From the NCBI GenBank assembly GCA_039583875.1, contig CM077157.1:76136346-76200345 (forward strand): a stretch of DNA of 64,000 nt, in the 5' to 3' direction. The notes under the pieces are model-generated. The model worked only from the letters and a program-made list of their open reading frames with translations, was not told the DNA's origin and searched no databases. The number at the start of each line of letters is the position of its first letter. Position 1 is the stretch's first letter. The DNA comes from Platanthera guangdongensis (Eukaryota > Streptophyta > Magnoliopsida > Asparagales > Orchidaceae). Shown here one piece after another: positions 11,838-22,316 of this stretch. The translations under genes and the position numbers were made by a program.

Positions 11838-11852
11838 CTGGCTCTGATACCA
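11838..11852 (-). promoter_or_regulatory. Primer-binding site of element F (tRNA-iMet)
   Basis: Minus-sense TGGTATCAGAGCCAG lies 3 bases inside the LTR end at 11856. It is complementary to the 3' end of plant initiator tRNA-Met, the standard primer of chromoviruses and copia elements. Confidence 0.9.
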
Positions 11853-11855
11853 AAT

Positions 11856-14036
11856 TGTAACACCACCCCTGTAATGACCATATAATATGGGTCCGGTCGG
11901 TGCCCCACAACATACGGACGCCACAGCTTTAGCATTAAAAGATGATATTAACTACCCAACTCAAAACACAGAATAAAGCAATAGCGGAAACACACCAACA
12001 AAACCAGAAGTTATCCACTACCAAACAGGAGTATCAAAATGGCCTTAAGGCCTAACACAAAATAAGTCCAAAATTGAAATGACAACAAGGTCAAACATCA
12101 ACGTGGAAAAGCACTCCTAGGCTACCTCGGCATGCAAGCCGGAAATACCAAAAACATGGAGCATCATAGTCACGAAGAAAACAAGCTAGTAAGACTGGTA
12201 ATCACTTCATGAGGCTTAGGCCTTTTCGATTGGTGCACTTGCTCCCGCCCGCGATCCTTGCCCTTTAAAAATTTGTGGTAACGTGGGTCAGCAAAGGTTG
12301 ACCTCTACTCTGTAGTCAACACATCTCCTCCCGGCCACCCCTAACGGACCCCGGGGTACACCTCCAACCTTCAAGTCAGCACTTTGTATGCCATATACAT
12401 AAATATGTAAAGCTTTAAAAACAGGTTTGGATGTCTCAAACAACAAACATATTTTCTATATTGAACATATAATCAAAGGGGCCTACTATGCAGCATGTAT
12501 GCAAACTCGGGTTTCACCCAAGGCACCCTATTACGTATGCATCTAACACGTCATCATAACAACTGGGTACTTCCAATTTGCCCATCGGCGTCAAGCCGTA
12601 AACAAAAGGGTACTGCAATTCCCCTAACGACATATAAGCCGTCATAAAGAAATCTTGCCAAGGCCGCACCCGCTCGTGGGTCTTAGAACTGGGCTTGCCT
12701 GCAAATCCTGACTTCTCAGGTCAGGTTTTCATCTCAAACATAGACCGATTCTAATAACCCTTACTGGACCCCACCCGCTCGTGGGCTTCATTGCCCGGGC
12801 TTATCCTAAGTGTTCTTGTCAGTCTCACAGAAGAGGACTAGTCTCGCCGGGACACTCTCCCCACATGACTTGCACATCACAGGATAGCCAACCAACCACG
12901 GAGACAAAGCTGCACCTTAGCACATCACAATCCATAGACTTTCCCACCCCAATACCTCATTCATACTGCAACGTTCCCGCGCACCAACGAAACCATTTAC
13001 CGCCAACGCGGAGCTAACCCTGTCTGGTTCCGGCTACAAGTACTTACTCGAAAAAGGGGGAAAACACATACATCACAAACATCTTACCATAATGGATTTC
13101 TACAAAATCCTTAAGTCTCGCTATGCAACATCACCGAGTTGTACTAATGGTCGCGATTATGGCTTCACCCATAATGCCTAATCCACTAACAGAGTGGATC
13201 TCTGATGCAAAATCATGTCGGGGACGGATACAATCGACCCGGTGGTTCCTCTTGAACCATGGCGACCCAAACCCCTCTCATTTGAGAGATTTGGTGTCCA
13301 AAATCTTGAAAAACAAGAAAGAAAAGAGATGATCTGCACGTATCCTAGAAACTGAGAGGAGAAAATATCGTTACCTTACGACCTCTCTTCCTAGCCATGG
13401 AAACCTTGCTTTGAACGGATTGACACGAGTGCCTCCACTCCCTCTCCGCGGATCTGGTCTCGAAATGACGATCGGAGCTCCGAAGCTTCGTCAATGGTGG
13501 TGGAAGACGTTTTCCTTCCACGTCCTCACTCTCACCCAAACCCTTGGTCAAAACTCCAAATGATAAGGAATGAAGGGAAGGGGCTCTCAGCCCTAATAAG
13601 ATCATTTGGGAGGAAGATCCTGGGCCATTGGATCGGATTTAAGGAAAAATAGGACGGCCACGAAATGAAATGATGGACCAGACCCGTCCGCACGATCAGT
13701 GGCGCACGACTAGTGGTCGTGCGCACTGGATACTATGATCTTGCGATTAACTCTGGCAGAACTCTAGAACAAAAGGGATCAACGCGCATGAGTAGTGTCG
13801 CACAACCAGTGGTCGTGCACACTAAGTCCAATGGTCGTGCGTTTGCCCCAAGAAGAACTCGAACAATGGAGAATAAAGCGCACGATCAACAGCGCACGAC
13901 CAGTGGTCGTGCGCATTGAATCCAATGATCGTGCGCAATGGATCCAATGTCGAGCTCATCGACCTACCGCCAGCGGTGTCTCTTCCGCCGGGAGTTAGCT
14001 TCGAGTGACTCCAGGTCTGAAAACTGGGGTGTTACA
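11856..14036 (-). repeat. 5' LTR of chromovirus F
   Basis: A 2.18-kb LTR with TGTAACACC at 11856 and GGTGTTACA at 14036 (minus sense TGTAACACCCC ... GGTGTTACA). These ends are typical of plant chromoviruses. It is bounded by the PBS on one side and by the chromodomain remnant of G+ on the other. The start region in minus sense contains an array of GCGCACGAC/GTCGTGCGC palindromes. No coding sequence is supported. Confidence 0.85.
13690..13960. repeat. GCGCACGAC-N5-GTCGTGCGC palindrome array in LTR F
   Basis: Perfect copies lie at 13702-13724 and 13892-13914: 9-base arms with spacers TAGTG and CAGTG. Degenerate copies and half-sites occur near 13798-13820, 13830-13845, 13880-13890 and 13925-13940. 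All lie in the first 350 bases of the LTR in minus sense. Confidence 0.8.
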
Positions 14037-14165
14037 TGCGGGTCTTGCTACGCAAGAAGGTTCCGCTGGTCAAGGTCTTTTGGAGGAATCATGGACAAGA
14101 GGAGCACACATGGGAGCCATAGGACTTGATGCAGAAAAGATACCCGGAGCTTTTCACATCAGGTA
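14037..14165 (+). pseudogene. C-terminal chromodomain remnant of pol of chromovirus G+
   Basis: The plus-strand frame reads KVPLVKVFWRNHGQEEHTWE, then after one stop codon YPELF. This is the end of the chromodomain that follows plant chromovirus integrase and guides integration to particular chromatin. It lies about 110 bp before a PPT and LTR in the same orientation, where the pol end should be. Everything upstream is missing, because element F's LTR abuts it at 14036. Confidence 0.8.
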
Positions 14166-14229
14166 TTCCCTATAACCTCTCGGGATGTTACATTTTACTT
14201 CTCATGCATGAAACCCCGTAGGCTTAACG

Positions 14230-14271
14230 TGAATTTCGAGGACAAAATTTTTATTTTTATGTATTGGGATT
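14230..14271 (+). promoter_or_regulatory. Polypurine/T-rich tract before LTR G+
   Basis: TCGAGGACAAAATTTTTATT followed by a T-rich run directly precedes the LTR start at 14272. A GAGGACnAAATTTTT stretch next to the 3' LTR is a familiar feature of plant chromoviruses. Confidence 0.65.
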
Positions 14272-15490
14272 TGTAACATCCCTCAGACTTCTAGACCCCT
14301 AGGATGGTTTTGTCATGACCGGGTGATGACAAAACTCTGAGAAGTACAGAAAGGTTGAGGTGAACTGGGGAGTTAGTGGGTGAACCACCTTGGTCTGCAA
14401 ATAGTAGAATTGTAAGTACTAGCTTAGGGATGACCATAGGGATTCACCATGACAACATGACCCAACCACAACATCATTAATCTATTAGAGGGTCCATTAG
14501 AGCCATAGGGACCCACTACAGTCAACTAAAATGGTCAAGTTGGCCAAAGTCAACCCAAACCCTAATCATGTCAAACTAAGCTCATACATGGTAAACTAAC
14601 CTCCCCTTGGCCAAAGGGACCCACCTAGACCTTTCCAAGCCCTAAGGGAGGCCAATGGGTCACCAAGGACCCATTGGGGTCAAAGTGCCCTAATTAAGGG
14701 TCGAGTGACACCCAAGATGCCCAACCAACCCTACCCAAGTCTTTCTAGACCTTAGGGGAGCCCAATGGGTCACCAAGGACCCATTGGGGTCAACCCAAAT
14801 GGTCATGTTGACCAAGGTCAACTCTACACTAGTGTTAAGTCAAATTAGCCCAAATGGGCTAACCCAAGCTCAAACTCATTTCCCCAACTTGGGCTAACCT
14901 GATTTTTATTATTAATATGAGTTAGTGGGGTGCCAATAGACTAGAGGAAAGAACAAAATCGGCCTTGATGACTAGGAGAGAGAAAACTCCAATTTTTCTC
15001 CTTTAATGGAGGAGAGAGAAAGTGAGGGAGAAGGTCATTCACGGCATAGGGAAACCAAGGGCCATCCTTCATTGCTGGGTTCAACTCCTCTGGGGAAGAG
15101 GAGTTTCCAGCCATTTTCTGGCCACACCGAGCCAGGTTCACCCCCTCCATGGCATGGCCGAAAACATCCATTAACGGCCCTTGATGGCCATTAATGTTAG
15201 ACTCTTCCCCTTCCCCAATTGGTGCATCTAAAAGCCTCACCAGACAGAGGGAAGCATTTTACAAATCTTACTTGAAGAATTCGAGCCCTCCTATATTATA
15301 GTTGCAGAGCACGGGAAAACACCACCACCGGCCATGGCCACTCGACGATCGACCCGCCTCCAACCCTTCAAGAAGGTCCTCCCTCATCTCCTTCTTCAGT
15401 GGATAGATCCACTCTTAACGGCTGCCGGAGTTGAGGCCAATTGGCCCTAGTTCGTCATGGCCAAAAGCTTGAATCCCTAAATATTTAGCT
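14272..15490 (+). repeat. 3' LTR of chromovirus G+, right end lost
   Basis: It starts TGTAACATCCC and is similar to the reverse complement of 8042 back to about 6700. Similarity fades at about 15450-15490, where unrelated A/T-rich DNA begins, so the LTR is truncated. It contains about two of the 185-bp units also seen in LTR G-. No gene is supported. Confidence 0.7.
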
Positions 15491-16082
15491 CTTCACATTT
15501 TATTTTCATATTTTACGACTTAAAATTTGAATACCTAAAGTTAATTTTTAACTTTCTTTTGATTTGATAAATTTTAAGTTTAATTAAAAAATTATATTAA
15601 TTTCTTATTAGTATTTCTCATAGTTTTGCTCTGTAATAGCAAAAGATTAAGTATGGAGATATTTGATAAGTCTATATTTATAGTTATTTTTATATAGTTT
15701 TTATTAAATAAAGATTCATTTTTTATTTAGTTTAAATTAATATTTTTCTAAATTACTTTATTTTCTAATTTTAGGTATAATTGAGCTTTAAATATCAATT
15801 TTAAGTCTTTGCCCATGTTCTGGAGGAAATTTGGAGAAAATTAACATTTTTGGTTGCGGATAGCTGAACTTCAAATGATCATAACTTTCAAACCAGGAAG
15901 AGTTACGGGACGTGCAACTAGTCAACGGAAAGAGGACGACGTCCTCTACAAATCTGGAGAGTTTCAAAGGTACACGCCCATTGTTCATGCCCTAGCAGGG
16001 TGTGACAAGGGGGCATGTCTCGGGCAAAAAATACAATTTTCTACAGAAGCTTCCGTGGACAATTCTGAGACTTTTTCTAAGT

Positions 16083-16440
16083 GCACGCCCCCATGTCACG
16101 GGCGTGACCCAGGGCGTGACCAAATCAAAACTGCCGAATTGATGCCAGATTGCACCGTTTCCAGCCGTTTGCTGACCCGGTCACGACACGCCCTAGGTCA
16201 CGGGCATGACCTAGGGGTATGACATCCCGCAACAGCCAAAATTTATTTCCCGCCGTTTCTCCTTCCCGCCGTTTCCAGTAACAGACTTGACACGCCCTAG
16301 GTCACGAGCATAACCTAGGGGCGTGACCCAAAAAATGACGACTTTTGGCAGTTTTTCTCCAACGTTCCCGGACTTTCAAGACAGTAGTTTTCGAGCCTTA
16401 CACGCCCTAGGTCACGGGCGTGACCTAAGGCGTGACCTTC
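16083..16440. repeat. Four CCTAGGTCACG/CGTGACCTAGG palindromes
   Basis: The clearest units lie at about 16192-16215, 16296-16319 and 16406-16430, with a more diverged one at 16083-16119. Each is an 11-base arm, 2-base centre and 11-base arm, usually framed by CACGCC and GGCGTG that extend the pairing. They lie just upstream of a TATA box. Confidence 0.85.
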
Positions 16441-16452
16441 CAGAAATTTTAC

Positions 16453-16460
16453 TATAAAAT
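16453..16460 (+). promoter_or_regulatory. Candidate TATA box in region H
   Basis: TATAAAAT lies about 20 bases after the last palindrome. It suggests that region H is promoter-bearing LTR DNA read on the plus strand. There is no other support. Confidence 0.4.
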
Positions 16461-17999
16461 CCAGACAAAGCCTGGAGCTGAGGAGGATCTAGGGAGCTAA
16501 ATCTAAGAATAGTTCAGTAGCTTAGTTTCTATTTTTATGCATTTCTTTCATATAATTTTCAATTACGTAGTGTAGTTTCACTCTTGCATGTATCGCTCTT
16601 TTTAATAGTACTTGATCCCGACAAGCTTTTTAATAAAATAAAGTTCTACTTACTTGTCAAAAACTTTATTATTACTACTTCAATTTATCTTTGATAATTT
16701 TTATGTCGAATTCATATTTCGCGGATATGCTCTTCGATTTTAGATCAGTATCTTAAATGACCGAGAGGTTGCGGATATGAGTAGATCACTCAAAGGTAGA
16801 AGGAGCTGCATGCACTCCTCGAGAGAGGATGACATGGATCTTCCAAATTGGAGTCAAATCAAATAGCGGGGTTCACCACATAAGGCAAGCTTAGGGGTTT
16901 CGACTGGCCGAGGGGTCTTAATCGATCAACTTAAGTTTAGTCGAGTGTATTCTCGATAGATGCGCTTTTGTAATTTAGGAACTTCCACGGTCGAAGTAGG
17001 TAATTTAGAGGTCAGCTTTTATATAAGTTTATTTGATTTCAAAGGGAGTCGTGATCAAGTGTTTGTTTTATTTTCGGTTTTCTTCATTTAGTTTTAATTA
17101 ACCTTCAATTTATATTTCGATATAATAATATTAATTTGTGTGAGTAGAAGTACTCAATAGGCCCCGAGTGTAATACGACATTTCCTATACTATATTTCGA
17201 TTGGTACGCTTGCCTATTTCGGGATTATAGTTTGGATATATTTTTAAAACTATAAAATCTTCATCAGAGATGCAGCCCCAGAGGTCGGTGCACATGGAGA
17301 TGGGGCAGTCTAGCATTGGAGTCCAGACAGCAGGGACTGTGAGTCCCGATCATTAATAGTTATTATAGATTTGCTTTCGCGTTGAGTGACTTATAGTGAG
17401 GATCTTGATGTATCGGGCAGGGGCCCTCTTTAGTACCTTGTTTATTCTTTTCCGTGGACTCTCCCTTCGTGGAGATTTATATTATATATGTGATTCTGGT
17501 GGACTAGTTTTATTGTATTATTTATACTGATTCTACTTTTTTACGATCGGTATGGCCGGCAGGATCAGCGTTTTGTAGTGATGACCTTCCCGGGTGTCTT
17601 GGTGTCACCGCAAAGCGGTGGTTCTGGGCATAAGTCCCTGGTGGTTTAAAAGGAAAAAATGGTGTCTTACATCGTGTTAGGTGTCGACCTATATGTTCCA
17701 CCCCTAGTTGAGTTCTCTCCTTCTAGCTGTCAATATATTTTCTAACGTAGATGAGCTATTCTCCTATAAGGTATGCGACCATGCAGGTACAAGAAATATG
17801 CATATGGTGAAAATTCAACCTCCCCGCGCCTATGAGCCTAAGCAAGCATCGTGAACAAACATGTATATGAGCATGCAAGTAAAATAAGAAGACTGTCAAA
17901 AACTCTTGTATTATCTGGTGAGTATTACAAAGCTATTACAAAAAATTTTAAGTTATATGACAGTCTTTTCAAAGTTGTACGCAGGAGGACGTCAATCGA

Positions 18000-19885
18000 C
18001 TATGACTCATCGTCACCAGTATCAGGCTTGTACTCATCGTCTTTAATAATAACATCTTCCTCATCCTCGACATCATGCTCGACATCGTCCTCGTCATCGC
18101 TGATATCACTCTTTCCACTGCTGCTTTCGCTATCGCTGAAGCTAGAAAAGTAGGAGAGGATGTGGTCTAGTAAGTTGGACTCCTCGGCGAGTAGGCCTGG
18201 GATGAGGTCCGAGATATTCAGGTGCTCGACCTTGGGATTGAGGAAGCCATCCATCCTCAGTTTGGTGAGAACGGCTCCTCCCGCTGCAGATAGCCGACAT
18301 CTCGTCCCCGTGAATGCAAATCCTCTTGCCCATCCAGTGCAAGCCCGCCTCCTCTTGCTGCTCAATCGGGCAAATACCCGAGGGACTGGGGCGATCTTCA
18401 ATGGAGACCGGGCGAGTTTCTAACTCCACGACCTGAACTGGAGAAGTCTCCAACTCGGCTTTAGTGTTGGCAAGTTCTTCGTCGAGCACAGAGATCTTCT
18501 TCTCCGTTTTGATCTCGGTGGCCTGCGAAAATTAACTAGCAAACTCAGAAAAAAGTTCAAGTATAGAAGCGAGTAAGTCACGCAGATCAAGCGAGTACCT
18601 CATACTCTTTCCACCAAACCGATTGCATCCCTAAGTCGATCGCTTTCTACGAGACGATCTTCTGGGCTTTCTGTGTCTCGAGGAGGTTCCTCACCATGAA
18701 GTGCCCAACTCGGTTGCTCGTAGGAGAGCGCAATATGACTGGTGGGCGAGCACCTCCAGGCAGAGATCCTGCATCGACTCAGTGTCTACTCGCCTATACA
18801 AAATGAAGGCGGCATCACGGGTTTACCCCTTGTCCTCCCAGTCATCTGACTAGGCAAGTAGGTTGGTGCTCAACGACACCCGATGCTCTCCCTCGGCCCA
18901 TGTCACTAGTGGGCGATCAAGGGCATCCTTGCCTTCCTGCCTGAGGTTGTAGTTTGGGGGAAGTAAGGTGCCCTTACATTGACTGGTGAATCCCTTTCGT
19001 AGAATAGTTCGCAAGAGAGCTTGGATCGCTTGCTCGTATGGTCTGGGGACTTGACCTTCTCTTTCCCCTTGGAGAGCTTCTTCTACAATAAGCCATTGTC
19101 GCCAGCACGCGACTAGACCTTACCGCACGCTGAAGGCGGGATATCTTCCACCTCAGATGGCAGGTTCGAAGAGTTTTGACGCGAAGATGACCAGGTATGG
19201 CAGAATCTCGTCAGGTTATGACAAAGACTTCTTCTAGCATGTTAACATTTAGATGCCGGTGGATGACATCAAATCACCGCCCGTGGTAAGCTTCAAAAAG
19301 CTTCTCAAGAGCACCTTCCAAGATGGGTGGCAAGAAGGAGAATTCTGGCGGCCGGTGGGGCCTCCTCGACACCTCCTCAAAGTCGTCGGCGATGACGACG
19401 ACCAAGTACTCGTCCCACCGATGAACTTTGTTAGCAGGGTCGACAAGTGTGCAGACATGGATGCTGAAGAAGATCACTCCCTTAGATGTCCCAGCAAAGG
19501 CGAAGACCTTCCGGAAGATAGAAAGGTCGAACACGATCTTCTATTCCCAAAGGAAGTAAAGGAAGCCCATGATCATCTCCACTCAATTGGGATTGATCTG
19601 GGCGGGCATGATTCCATAGTATCGCATGATTTGGGGATATTCGGACCATAACAGAAGTCAAAGGCCGACTTCAAATTGGCGGAGTAGCAGGACTATCTCA
19701 CCTTCTAGATAGGTGTTTAGTCGCTCGGTCCGAGCTGGGAGCCTGGCCGAGTATTCCTCTGGTAAGTTTCCTTTGGCGAAAGTCCTCCACATCTTACTCG
19801 GTCGCTGCCGACTTCTTGAAGACTACTTCAATGACGTTAGCCGCGTGGGCCTGACGACGAGCACTGACATCGTCGTTGACCATTT
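18000..19885 (-). pseudogene. Decayed ORF of the putative gypsy-type transposon class (Transposase_28-like)
   Basis: Minus-strand fragments in order: a start like MVNDDVSARRQAH (19885), LNTYLEGEIVLLL (about 19715), then YGIMPAQINPN, FLYFLWE, FDLSIFRKVFAFAG and FFSIHVCT (19640-19450). A coiled-coil-prone piece follows (VLDEELANTKAELE, about 18490), and an acidic tail of D, E and S ends at 18000. The order of these pieces resembles the plant family annotated as putative gypsy-type transposon, a gag-like ORF often found in large non-autonomous elements. Several stops and frameshifts occur, notably 18500-19250. It lies downstream of the PBS of LTR E in the same orientation. The family call is from memory of the motif pattern. 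Confidence 0.55.
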
Positions 19886-20186
19886 TGAGCGAGTAGCATA
19901 AGCGAGAAAGAAGTTCGAGTAGAGTGAGAACAAGAAAGAAGACACAAGCAAGGTCGAATACTCGCGGGCAGAGGGTCAGAATTCGCAAAAGTGTATTAAA
20001 GGCTCACCTACCCCTTCTCTTAATAGGCAAGTTCCTGGGGGGATATATCAATCTCGTGTGAGTATCTACCTAAGGAAAAGTACTCGTCTAGATATTGACC
20101 CTAACCACTAGTCCAATCTCACACAACGATGACTTCTAGCTAACCTTGGAGATCTACTCAGACTGTTAAGCCTTTAAAGCGAAAAC

Positions 20187-20200
20187 TCCCTCCGATACCA
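20187..20200 (-). promoter_or_regulatory. Primer-binding site next to LTR E
   Basis: Minus-sense TGGTATCGGAGG lies directly inside the LTR end at 20203 and matches the tRNA-iMet site with one change. The leader that follows (about 20147-20186) resembles that of element D (27245-27300), so the LTR acts as a 5' LTR for sequence on its left. Confidence 0.75.
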
Positions 20201-21164
20201 CTTGAAAGTCTTGTTTTCCATGCTAGCTAAACACCTAGAGAGGGGGGATGAATAGGTTTTGTCTCTATTTGATTTTTCTAACTTGTTTGCAGATTTTTGT
20301 GGTTGGTGATTAGGTAGTTTTTGCTTTCAAGATAAATCACAAACAACACAGTAATTTATAGTGGTTCATCAATCTTGGCTACATCCATTGTCCCTCTGTG
20401 CCTATCTAACAGTTTGTTATATTTGGCTCTCCCTCCAGAACTCAGCTCCTCAAGAGCTTATAGCACAGATCCCGCAGGACCACATAGGTCACATAGACCT
20501 ACAACTTGGGCACTATGCCAAACCTAGGTCACAAAGACCTTTCACCCGGCACAAAGCCAAACACATGTCACTAAGACCTCAGCCTTTATAATACAGGCTT
20601 ACAACTCCATATTCACCAAGAATCTTTATAGAAGAAAAATAAAGAGAGAGATGATTAGACACCAGAGCAAGATCTCTGTGTCTTCTGCTTCCTGGACGGA
20701 GCAGATATCAGTCCAAGCTTTTGCGGTAGAAGACAATAAGTAGGCAATAGAATTTTCTTCAACCAGCTTTCCTTTTCTCTATGGAACTTGTAGATCTGCT
20801 TCTTCAGAATAGCTTATGATCCTGCTGTTGCAGATGGTGATTGCTTCAGCTATCTCTTTCCCCAGCAAGGTTCTTTATGCAGCTTAATCTTGATTCAACA
20901 ACTCTTTGCTCTGTGTGGGCCCCAACACTTAATGTTGAAAATATTCCTTGGAAAGTGCAGAAGATGATAATAGCTGGCCGCCAACGTCTCTGGCAGCATT
21001 TCCGCAACAATTGAATTTTGGTTGACTTTTTGACTTTGCTGACGTCAGCATGACTCGGCATCTCTGGACTTAGGCAAAATTCAATCATTAGAACCAAAGG
21101 TGTTGAGTGAGTAGGTATCACTCAATGCCACAACACTTAGACAAAATTCTGTCTATCTAGGTAT

Positions 21165-21370
21165 TGAGCTCGACGAATGCTGAGCTCTGTTCGACGAACG
21201 ACATGCTCAGCTCGACGAAAGCATAAGTTCAGTTCGACGAAAGGTTAAACTCTATTCGACGAACTGTAGACTTATTTCGACAAAAGGCTAAAATCAGTTC
21301 GACGAACATCATTCTCAGTTCGACGAACGTTGAGCTTAGTTTGACGAACATGAGCTCGACAAAAGCCAAG
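21165..21370. repeat. AGTTCGACGAA motif array in LTR E
   Basis: About ten copies of (C/G)AG(C/T)TCGACGAA occur at roughly 20-25-bp spacing, with decayed forms such as TTTGACGAA and TTCGACAAA. Most changes are at CpG. Confidence 0.85.
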
Positions 21371-21414
21371 TAATCCATGCATTTAGACTTAGCCAAATTT
21401 CTGCTTCAAGGGAT

Positions 21415-21995
21415 TGAGAGCGTCGAGAGCGTTGAGTGAGCTTGCCTCACTCAATGTAATTTGTCTTAACAAATATTTGTGCACCATGGCGTTGAGAGAG
21501 TAACCTCCACTCAACGCCAAACTACTTAACAGAATTTTTCTGTTATCTAGCATTGAGTGAGTATGCTACACTCAACGCCTATGTACTTGGTGAAAATTTT
21601 ACACAACTTTTCTGTGAGTTGGCTGGCACATCAACACTCAACGCTAAAAGTTGTATGGCGTTGAATGAGTAGACCACACTCAACTCCTGTGGACTTGGCC
21701 ACATTTTCAGCCAATTTCTCTAGGCTTAGACTGACTCACCCTGACTCACAGCCTTTTTGTTGTATGACGTTGAGTGAGTAGACTACACTCAACGCTATTG
21801 TACTTGGCCAAATTTTTGGCTATCTTTCAGTTAGGCTGAGATAGACTCAATACTATATGTTATATGGCATTGATTGAGCTGTTCTCACTTAATGCCTGTG
21901 AACTTAGGCAATTTTCTACTAAACAACATTGAATCTATACCTTTGGCATTGAGTGAGCTTGCTCCACTCAACGCCTGTGGACTTAGTCGATTTTT
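21415..21995. repeat. GCGTTGAGTGAG / CTCACTCAACGC hairpin array in LTR E
   Basis: About eight inverted pairs with 10-13-base arms and 6-9-base spacers lie about 70-90 bp apart, for example 21489-21519 and 21765-21800. The unit at about 21866-21896 has GGCATT opposite AATGCC, a paired change relative to GGCGTT/AACGCC. Confidence 0.85.
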
Positions 21996-22316
21996 GCTAT
22001 GTCCAACAACCACTTATTGTGTCTGCATGTCCAATCAATGTGATATGGACAACCTGCACTCAAGACCTCAAATGCACATCAAATACAGTTGATGTGTGTG
22101 ATATTGACCTGTTTGAGTTCTCATAAATCAGGAACATTGGGAACAATGGACCCAACAGTCTTCATATTTCTGAAGAACAATTCCATCTGCAAAATACACA
22201 ATAATTTGCAACTAAATGAGGAGCCACTGAAGATATACCAGGTTTAACATTCCCAACTCAAACTTGAAGGTCTTAAACTTTACTTCATCGAGTGGTTTAG
22301 TGAAGATGTCAGCCAC

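Larger units (their letters stand above)
15490..17780 (+). other. Region H: LTR-like noncoding DNA, unassigned
   Basis: No coding domain is seen. Features are an A/T-rich left part (15480-15790), four related palindromes (16083-16440), a TATA box followed by A/T-rich sequence with AATAAA-like motifs (16637), and a G+C-mixed right part. This layout suggests the LTR of another plus-strand element, but I could not find both termini or a primer site. It is left unassigned. Confidence 0.4.
20203..22157 (-). repeat. LTR E, SIRE-type copia
   Basis: It begins TGAAAGTC (minus-sense end GACTTTCA) and ends ATGGACCCAACA at 22157; the same kinds of ends bound the LTRs of B and D. It is 1.95 kb. The interior carries a TTCGACGAA half-site array and a GCGTTGAGTGAG hairpin array. 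On its left is a PBS; on its right, element D's 3' interior without a polypurine tract. It is diverged from D's other LTR. Confidence 0.75.
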
